Source: Amycolatopsis mongoliensis
Lineage (GTDB): Bacteria; Actinomycetota; Actinomycetes; Mycobacteriales; Pseudonocardiaceae
Assembly: GCF_030285665.1 (NCBI RefSeq)
Contig: NZ_CP127295.1
Location: 3,162,001 to 3,226,000 of the forward strand
Direction: 5' to 3'
Length of the DNA: 64,000 nucleotides
Positions within the stretch are counted from its first letter, which is position 1; each line of letters begins with the position of its first letter. The translations under genes and the position numbers were made by a program. The notes under the pieces were generated by a model, which did not search any database, was not told the origin of the DNA, and worked only from the letters and a program-made list of their open reading frames with translations. This document shows, piece by piece, positions 58,901 to 64,000 of this stretch.

Positions 58901-59563
58901 GTGTCCGCAGAACCCCGTGAGTCGCTCGCGCAGATCCTCGGTGGCCGCCGGGGCGCGCTCGACGCGAGCATCCCGCCCGCCGGCTTCGTCGTCGGCTGGC
59001 TCGCGGCCGGGCAGTCCATCGCCTGGGGCGCCGGCGTCGCCATCGCGGTCGCCGTGGCCCTCGGGGTCTACCGGACCGTCCGCGGCGGGAAGATCCGCGC
59101 GCTGGTCGTCAGTCTGGCCGCCGTCGTCGCGGCCGCGCTGATCGCCCTGCACACCGGCCGCGCCCAGGACTTCTTCCTGCTGCAGTTGATGTCCAATGTG
59201 GCCAGCGCGCTGCTCTGGGCGGCCAGCATCGTGATCCGCTGGCCGCTGCTCGGCGTCGTCGTCGGCCTGGTGCTCGGCCAGAAGACGCGCTGGCGCCGCG
59301 ACCCCGTGCTGCTGAAGGCGTACTCGCGCGCCAGCTGGGTGTGGGTGTTCGGCCAGTACACGCTGCGGGTCGTCGTCTACGGCCTGCTGTGGTGGTCCGG
59401 CCAGGTGATCGCGCTCGGCGTGGCCCGCACGGTGCTGTCGTGGCCGCTGGTCGCACTGACCGTGGCGGTGAGTGGCTGGGTGCTCTACCGGGCGTTGCCG
59501 CCGGAGCACCCCGGCCTGCGCCTGGCTCCCGAAACCCGCTCGGACGACGTACCCGGGGCATAA
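58901..59563 (+). CDS. DUF3159 membrane protein
   Basis: 220 residues. Six or so hydrophobic helices (about residues 23-45, 55-75, 85-105, 120-140, 155-175, 180-200) with the DUF3159 pattern LGGRRGALDASIPPAGFVVG, FFLLQLMSNVASALLWAASI and VGLVLGQKTRWRRDPVLLKA. Function unknown; widespread in actinobacteria. The start is GTG 58901; the upstream in-frame part is charged and unlike the family. It ends in a hairpin terminator. Confidence 0.85.
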   Translation: MSAEPRESLAQILGGRRGALDASIPPAGFVVGWLAAGQSIAWGAGVAIAVAVALGVYRTVRGGKIRALVVSLAAVVAAALIALHTGRAQDFFLLQLMSNVASALLWAASIVIRWPLLGVVVGLVLGQKTRWRRDPVLLKAYSRASWVWVFGQYTLRVVVYGLLWWSGQVIALGVARTVLSWPLVALTVAVSGWVLYRALPPEHPGLRLAPETRSDDVPGA

Positions 59564-59566
59564 GGC

Positions 59567-59598
59567 GGCCCCCGGCGAGGGGGGAGGGTCCGGGGGCC
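59567..59598 (+). terminator. Hairpin terminator of the DUF3159 gene
   Basis: GGCCCCCGG (59567-59575) pairs perfectly with CCGGGGGCC (59590-59598), immediately after the stop codon. Confidence 0.7.
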
Positions 59599-59672
59599 AC
59601 TGCCTACGTTACCCGGCCGACCCGGGTTCAGTCGACGTTTTGACGTCTTCGCGTCGCGTTTTACTCAATTTT

Positions 59673-60632
59673 TTAGGGAAATACTGGTCTAACCACCCCT
59701 TCGCCGAAGGCGTCCACGGCCGCGAGCCAGGCCGCCCCCAGCACCCCATCGGAGCTGGTCAGCACCTCGAGCCCGGCCAGTCCGCGGCGCACGAGAGCGC
59801 CGACCGGGCTGGTTCCGGTGAGCACCGAACCCACGAGCACGACCGGCGTCGACTCGCCGGGCTCGCGCGCGGCGAGGGCGTTCGCGACCAGAAGTTCGGC
59901 CGCACGGGTGACGATCTCGCGCGCGCCGGGCTCGCCCGCGTCGTGCGCCGCGCTCACCAGCGGGGCGAACCGGGCGAGCCGGACCGGCGCCTCGGCGTTG
60001 GCGGCCGTGATCAACGCGCGCGACGCGGCGAGACGCTCCGCGTCCGTCCGGACGTCCAAACCGGACGGTCCGAGCGCGGCGGCGAGCACCGCGGACGGGA
60101 GCCCGTCGAGGGGCAGGCCGCGGCCGAGAGCCTCCAAAGTGGATCGGACGGCTTCGCGGCCGAGCCAGAACGCGGACCCTTCGTCGCCGAGCAGCCAGCC
60201 GTAGCCGCCCGCGGTGCCGGCCAGCCGGCGCTTGCGGATCCGGCCCGCGATGGAACCGGTGCCGGCGACGAGCACGGTCCCGTCCGGCGCCGAGGTCGCG
60301 GACGCGTACGCCACTTCGGCGTCGGCCACGACCCGGACGACGCCGGTGAGCCCGATCCGCGCCCACGCCGCGTCGAACACCGCGGCCACCGCCGGGTCGC
60401 TCAGCTTGCTGACCCCGGCCATGCCGACGACGCACGCCCGCACGCCGGCCGGATCGCGCGGGCCGAGCGCCTGGGTGATCGCGTCGGCGATCCGGCCCGC
60501 GGCGACCTCGGGCGCGTGCGCGTTCGGATTGGCACCTTCGCCGCGCCCGGTGCCCAGGACCGCGCCGGCGGCGTCGACCAGGGCAGCCCTGGTCGACGTG
60601 CCGCCGGCGTCGACGCCTACCGCGTAGCTCAC
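59673..60632 (-). CDS. N-acetylglucosamine kinase-like protein (BadF/BadG/BcrA/BcrD ATPase family)
   Basis: 319 residues of the ASKHA fold: phosphate-1 loop AVGVDAGGTSTRAALVD, VVGMAGVSK, phosphate-2 VLVAGTGSIAGRI and the adenosine loop VLVGSVLTGTSPVG. Family members phosphorylate N-acetylglucosamine or similar amino sugars. The ATG overlaps the stop of the SIS-domain gene, so the pair forms an operon, consistent with amino-sugar catabolism under DasR. Confidence 0.85.
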   Translation of the reverse strand: MSYAVGVDAGGTSTRAALVDAAGAVLGTGRGEGANPNAHAPEVAAGRIADAITQALGPRDPAGVRACVVGMAGVSKLSDPAVAAVFDAAWARIGLTGVVRVVADAEVAYASATSAPDGTVLVAGTGSIAGRIRKRRLAGTAGGYGWLLGDEGSAFWLGREAVRSTLEALGRGLPLDGLPSAVLAAALGPSGLDVRTDAERLAASRALITAANAEAPVRLARFAPLVSAAHDAGEPGAREIVTRAAELLVANALAAREPGESTPVVLVGSVLTGTSPVGALVRRGLAGLEVLTSSDGVLGAAWLAAVDAFGEGVVRPVFP

Positions 60633-61672
60633 CTCGTCTTGGTCACCTTCAGCAGGCCGCGCGGGCTGTCCGGGTCGCCGCCGCGGGCGAGCGACAGGCC
60701 GAGCGCGATCCGCTGGATGGGCAGGATCTCGAGGATCGGCGCGAGCTCCTCGACCGTGGGCGCGACGTCGATGCGCAGCGCCGCCGGCATCTCCGAGGCG
60801 GCCGAGCCGACCGCGAGCACGTCCGCGCCGCGCTTGCCGACGGCGTCGAGGACCTCGTGCATCGCCTGGCCGCCCTGCCCCTTGCTGGTCACCGCGAGCA
60901 CGGCGGTCTCGCCGTTCACCGCCGCGACCGGGCCGTGCAGCAGGTCCGCGCCGCTGTACGCGCGGGCGGCGAGGTAGCTGGTCTCGGCGAGCTTGAGCGA
61001 ACCTTCGAGCGCGGTCGCGTAGGAGTAGCCGCGGCCGGTGGTGAGGACCCGGTCCACGAAGCGGTACCGGTCGACCGCGCGCTGGACGCCCTCGGCGGCA
61101 CCGTCGAGGGTCTGCTGCGCCAGCTCGCCGATCTTCTCGGCGTCGGCCGCCTTGCCGCCGCGCACCGCGTCGATCAGCAGGTAGAGCGCCATCAGCGTCG
61201 CCGAGTACGTCTTGGTCGCGGCGACGGCCTTCTCGACGCCCGCGCCGATGTCGACCCCCAGCTCGGACACCGCGCGCAGCGGCGAGTCCGGCGTGTTGGT
61301 GACGGACACCGTCAGCGCGCCCTGGCGGCGCGCCGTTTCGGTGACCTCGATCAGGTCGGGCGAGCCGCCGCTCTGGCTGACCGTGACGAACAGCACGTCC
61401 CGCAGATCGGGCCGCGCGCCGTACAGCGTCGCCGTGGACGGGGAGACAAGACCAGCCGGAAGGCCGAGAAGTACCTCGATCAGGTACTTCGCATACAACG
61501 CTGCGTGGTCACTCGATCCACGCGCGGCGAGCAAAGCGAAGCGCGGGGGGCGTTGTGAGATCTTTTCCGCCACCCCGGCGATTTCCGCCTGACGCTCGAC
61601 CAGTCCCGCCAGGACGTCCGGCTGCTGGGCGATCTCCGCGGCCATGTGCTCGCCGGGCCGTTGTTCGGTCAT
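60629..61672 (-). CDS. SIS-domain amino-sugar isomerase/deaminase (GlmS/AgaS-like)
   Basis: 347 residues: two SIS domains, without the glutamine amidotransferase domain of GlmS. First domain: LAARGSSDHAALYAKYLIEV and FVTVSQSGGSPDLIEVT; second: ATKTYSATLMALYLLIDAVR, TTGRGYSYATALEGSLKLAE and SGADLLHGPVAAV. It should isomerise or deaminate amino-sugar phosphates made by the kinase downstream. ATG 61672 (or 61675) follows AGAGGAAA; the upstream 61696 start is weaker. It is divergent from dasR. Confidence 0.85.
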   Translation of the reverse strand: MTEQRPGEHMAAEIAQQPDVLAGLVERQAEIAGVAEKISQRPPRFALLAARGSSDHAALYAKYLIEVLLGLPAGLVSPSTATLYGARPDLRDVLFVTVSQSGGSPDLIEVTETARRQGALTVSVTNTPDSPLRAVSELGVDIGAGVEKAVAATKTYSATLMALYLLIDAVRGGKAADAEKIGELAQQTLDGAAEGVQRAVDRYRFVDRVLTTGRGYSYATALEGSLKLAETSYLAARAYSGADLLHGPVAAVNGETAVLAVTSKGQGGQAMHEVLDAVGKRGADVLAVGSAASEMPAALRIDVAPTVEELAPILEILPIQRIALGLSLARGGDPDSPRGLLKVTKTR

Positions 61673-61693
61673 CATTTTCCTCTCCACCTCCGG

Positions 61694-61736
61694 CATTATG
61701 TACCGGACTCAGGCGGCGTCGGTCAGGTCTAGACCA
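61694..61736. promoter_or_regulatory. DasR-type dre operator and promoter of the amino-sugar operon
   Basis: AGGTCTAGACCA at 61725-61736 is a near-consensus dre site (consensus core TGGTCTAGACCA) in the space between the SIS gene and dasR. On the minus strand, CTGACC (61722-61727), 18 bases and TACATA form a likely promoter whose -35 box overlaps the dre site, so DasR binding would block it. N-acetylglucosamine metabolites usually relieve this. Confidence 0.7.
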
Positions 61737-61823
61737 ATGTTAGTGGGGCGGCGCGTTTGGGGAAAAGGGTACGTTTCTTACGGGGACGTGGCGCGCAATG
61801 AGGGAAGACATAGGGAGTCGGGC

Positions 61824-62579
61824 ATGTTGGAGACCACCACCACGGGCGAGGCGGGCGTCATCGCCGGGATGCGCGGGCAGCGCGAGCCCAAGTACTGGGC
61901 GCTGAAACAGCACCTCCTCGACCTCTTGGACGTGCTGCCGCCCGGGTCGCCGATCCCGACCGAACGCGCGCTCGCCGGGGAGTTCACGGTCTCCCGCACC
62001 ACCGTGCGCCAGGCGCTGGCCGACCTCACCGCCGAGGGCCGCCTGCACCGTGTGCAGGGCAAAGGCACCTTCGCGGCCGAGCCGAAGCTCGCGCAGCGGC
62101 TGCAGTTGTCCTCCTACACCGAGGACATGCGGCGCCAAGGCCTGAAGCCGTCGTCGAAGCTGCTGGAGCTCGAGGAGCTCCCGGCCGAGGGCGATCTCGC
62201 GAAACTGCTCGGAATCCGCACTGGTGCGAAAATTCTTCGCCTTCGACGTCTTCGACTCGCGGACTCGCAGCCGATGGCGCTGGAGACTTCGCACCTGCCG
62301 GCGGGCCGATTCCGCGGGCTGCGCAAGCACGTCTCGGCGGGCGGTTCGTTGTACGCCGTTCTACGCGAGTACTACGGAGTGGAACTGGAACGCGCCGAAG
62401 AGTCGATCGAGACGTCGCTCGCCGGCCCGGAAGAGGCGGAGATGCTCGGCGCCGACGTCGGCATGCCGGTGCTCCGGCTGACCCGGCACTCGTTCGCCAC
62501 GGACGGCAAGCCGGTCGAGTACGCCCGCTCCGTCTACCGCGGCGACCGGTACAAGTTCGTCACCACGCTGCTGCCGTGA
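61824..62579 (+). CDS. dasR: GntR/HutC-family regulator DasR
   Basis: 251 residues. GntR winged helix (YWALKQHLLDLLDVLPPGSP; FTVSRTTVRQALADLTAEGR) followed by a HutC-type UTRA sensor domain (LRRLRLADSQPMALETSHLP; VGMPVLRLTRHSFATDGKPV). The adjoining dre site and amino-sugar genes match DasR, the GlcNAc-responsive global regulator. The start is ATG 61824 (GGGAGT upstream); the long in-frame extension is rejected because it crosses the dre region. Confidence 0.88.
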   Translation: MLETTTTGEAGVIAGMRGQREPKYWALKQHLLDLLDVLPPGSPIPTERALAGEFTVSRTTVRQALADLTAEGRLHRVQGKGTFAAEPKLAQRLQLSSYTEDMRRQGLKPSSKLLELEELPAEGDLAKLLGIRTGAKILRLRRLRLADSQPMALETSHLPAGRFRGLRKHVSAGGSLYAVLREYYGVELERAEESIETSLAGPEEAEMLGADVGMPVLRLTRHSFATDGKPVEYARSVYRGDRYKFVTTLLP

Positions 62580-62618
62580 GCTGTTGACGGCGATCACCGC
62601 ACGCGGTGGAGTGGCGGG

Positions 62619-64000
62619 GTGACAGCCACTGAGGACATCGGGATCCGGTGGGGCACCCACGCCGCGCGCGGCGTACTGGCCACCACCATCCTCGGATCGG
62701 GCATGGCGATGCTCGACGGCACCATCGTCAACGTCGCCCTGCCCCGCATCGGCGCCGAGCTGAACGCCTCCGTCGCCGGGCTCCAGTGGATCCTCGACGG
62801 CTACCTGCTGGCGCTCGCCGCGCTCATCCTGGTCGCCGGCTCGCTCGGCGACCGGTACGGCCGGCGCCGCATGTACCTCATCGGCGTCGTCTGGTTCGGC
62901 GTCGCGTCCGGGCTGTGCGCCGCCGCCGGGTCCACCGAGATGCTGGTCGCGATGCGGATCCTGCAGGGCATCGGCGGCGCGCTGCTGACACCCGGATCGC
63001 TCGCGATCCTCCAGTCGTCCTTCGCGCACGACGCCCGCGCCCGCGCGATCGGCGCCTGGTCCGGCCTCGGCGGCATCGCGGCGGCCGCCGGGCCACTGCT
63101 CGGCGGCTTCCTCGTCCAGGTCTGGTCGTGGCGGCTCGCGTTCCTCATCAACGTCCCGATCGCGGTCGCCGTCGTGCTGATGGCCCGGAAGTTCGTCCCC
63201 GAGTCCCGCGACCCGGAGGCGACCGGGCACCCGGACTTCGGCGCCGCCGCGCTCGGCGCGATCGGCCTCGCCGGGGTCACCGGCGCGCTGGTGGAGGCGC
63301 CGGCGCGCGGCATCGGCGACCCGATCGTGCTGGTCGCGGGCCTGCTGGGGATCGCCGGACTGGCCGCGTTCGTCGCCGTCCAGCGCCGCTCGGCCGAGCC
63401 GCTGGTGCCGCCGTCGCTGTTCCGCGACCGGACGTTCACCCTGGCCAACGCGCTGACCTTCGCCATGTACGCGGCGCTCGGCGGCGTGATGATGCTGCTG
63501 GTCATGCAGCTGCAGGTGTCGCTGCACTACTCGCCGACGGCGTCCGGCCTGGCCGGGCTGCCACTCACGGTGATCATGCTGCTGCTGTCGGGGCGGTCGG
63601 GCGCGCTGGCCCAGCGCATCGGCCCGCGCGCGCAGCTGGTGATCGGCCCGATCGTCGTCGGCATCGGGATGCTGCTGATGCTGCGCATCGCACCCGGCGC
63701 GTCCTATCTCGGCACGGTGCTGCCCGCGGTCGTCGTGTTCGGGCTCGGCCTGGCGACGGTCGTGGCCCCGGTGACCGCGACGGTGCTCGCCGCGGCCCCG
63801 GACCGCTTCGCCGGCGTCGCCTCCGGCGTCAACAACGCGATCGCGCGCTCGGGGGGCCTCCTGGCGGTGGCGGTGCTGCCCGCGGCGGCCGGCCTGACCG
63901 GCGAGGCGTACGCCGACCCGGTGGCGCTCACCGCGGGCTGGCGGACGGCGCTGATCATCTGCGCCGCGCTGGCGATCGCCGGCGGCCTGATCGCGCTGGG
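62619..64000 (+). CDS. MFS drug transporter, DHA2 family (14-helix type), truncated by window end
   Basis: GTG 62619 begins about 460 residues read without interruption to the window end. Motif D1 is LDGTIVNVALP, motif A GDRYGRRR, and the antiporter motif C GGIAAAAGPLLGGFL. At least eleven hydrophobic segments are visible. Such transporters export drugs or secondary metabolites by proton antiport; the substrate is unknown. The C-terminus lies beyond the window. Confidence 0.87.
   Translation, partial: MTATEDIGIRWGTHAARGVLATTILGSGMAMLDGTIVNVALPRIGAELNASVAGLQWILDGYLLALAALILVAGSLGDRYGRRRMYLIGVVWFGVASGLCAAAGSTEMLVAMRILQGIGGALLTPGSLAILQSSFAHDARARAIGAWSGLGGIAAAAGPLLGGFLVQVWSWRLAFLINVPIAVAVVLMARKFVPESRDPEATGHPDFGAAALGAIGLAGVTGALVEAPARGIGDPIVLVAGLLGIAGLAAFVAVQRRSAEPLVPPSLFRDRTFTLANALTFAMYAALGGVMMLLVMQLQVSLHYSPTASGLAGLPLTVIMLLLSGRSGALAQRIGPRAQLVIGPIVVGIGMLLMLRIAPGASYLGTVLPAVVVFGLGLATVVAPVTATVLAAAPDRFAGVASGVNNAIARSGGLLAVAVLPAAAGLTGEAYADPVALTAGWRTALIICAALAIAGGLIAL

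Noticed and set aside
59683..59697. dre-like sequence ACTGGTCTAACCACC at the end of the kinase gene
   Set aside because: It lies inside coding sequence, lacks two central bases of the dre palindrome and has no promoter nearby; likely chance.
1..64000. tRNA, rRNA, CRISPR array, insertion sequence or attachment site
   Set aside because: None was seen: no array of spaced direct repeats, no transposase-like protein, no integrase and no cloverleaf-type sequence was recognised by eye. A dedicated tRNA scan could still overturn this.

Overview
The window is very GC-rich, with dense, often overlapping genes and many GTG starts. The gene content points to an actinomycete of the Pseudonocardiaceae, most likely Amycolatopsis or a close relative: MurT/GatD lipid II amidation, a DasR/dre amino-sugar module, a SARP-type regulator, a mycothiol-type DinB-like enzyme, ectABCD, gas vesicle genes, and an OmpA/BON protein resembling mycobacterial ArfA. 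The genus is inferred from content and style; there is no rRNA gene to confirm it. I saw no rRNA, tRNA, CRISPR array, insertion sequence or prophage. The window reads as ordinary chromosome with accessory catabolic and stress modules.

Layout. 1-3.4 kb: truncated Rsm22-like methyltransferase, two DGPF/YCII proteins and their ECF42-type sigma factor, and a membrane protein. 3.4-6.5 kb (minus strand): HD hydrolase, lactate permease and IclR regulator. 6.5-10.9 kb: dispersed palindromic repeat, murT-gatD, and a two-component system. 11.1-14.3 kb: compact gas vesicle operon (gvpO, gvpA/J-like, gvpF, a 52-aa gvpA-like gene, gvpK, gvpA, gvpL) followed by an NHL-repeat gene. 14.3-17.6 kb: CoA-binding protein, an unknown protein, a VOC protein and two hydratase/decarboxylase paralogues. 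17.6-22 kb (minus strand): alpha/beta hydrolase, a wax ester synthase gene broken by an internal deletion, and a composite ABC exporter. 22.3-25.4 kb: small enzyme/regulator pairs with palindromic operators. 25.4-29.4 kb: GH3 glycosidase, an acetyltransferase with a structured leader and an 18-codon upstream ORF, and a membrane protein.

29.4-34.9 kb: aerobic benzoyl-CoA (box) operon of boxC, boxB, benzoate-CoA ligase and an amidohydrolase. 35-37.5 kb: VOC protein, then a MarR regulator divergent from a ring-cleaving dioxygenase and an esterase, resembling the mhqR/mhqO/mhqD quinone-stress set. 37.5-46.7 kb: M19 dipeptidase, LapA-domain protein, DinB-like protein, DUF4393 and DUF445 proteins, an HxlR regulator with an MDR oxidoreductase, and a 985-aa patatin. 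47-50.1 kb: ectABCD. 50.1-53.7 kb: structured intergenic DNA, a 915-aa SARP regulator, then a promoter with two heptamer repeats in front of a hairpin-rich, gene-free segment (candidate ncRNA). 53.7-59.6 kb: DUF4190 membrane protein, an unknown protein coupled to a DUF6932-like protein, an arf-like envelope pair, more copies of the dispersed repeat, a GDSL hydrolase and a DUF3159 protein. 59.7-64 kb: amino-sugar kinase and SIS isomerase, a dre site, dasR, and a truncated MFS exporter.

Working together: ectABCD and perhaps lactate uptake serve osmotic and carbon physiology. The box operon activates benzoate and opens its ring. The MarR/MhqR-like site is found both upstream of the ring-cleaving dioxygenase and upstream of the VOC gene 20 kb away, which suggests one aromatic/quinone-responsive regulon. 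DasR probably controls the SIS/kinase pair through the dre site between them.
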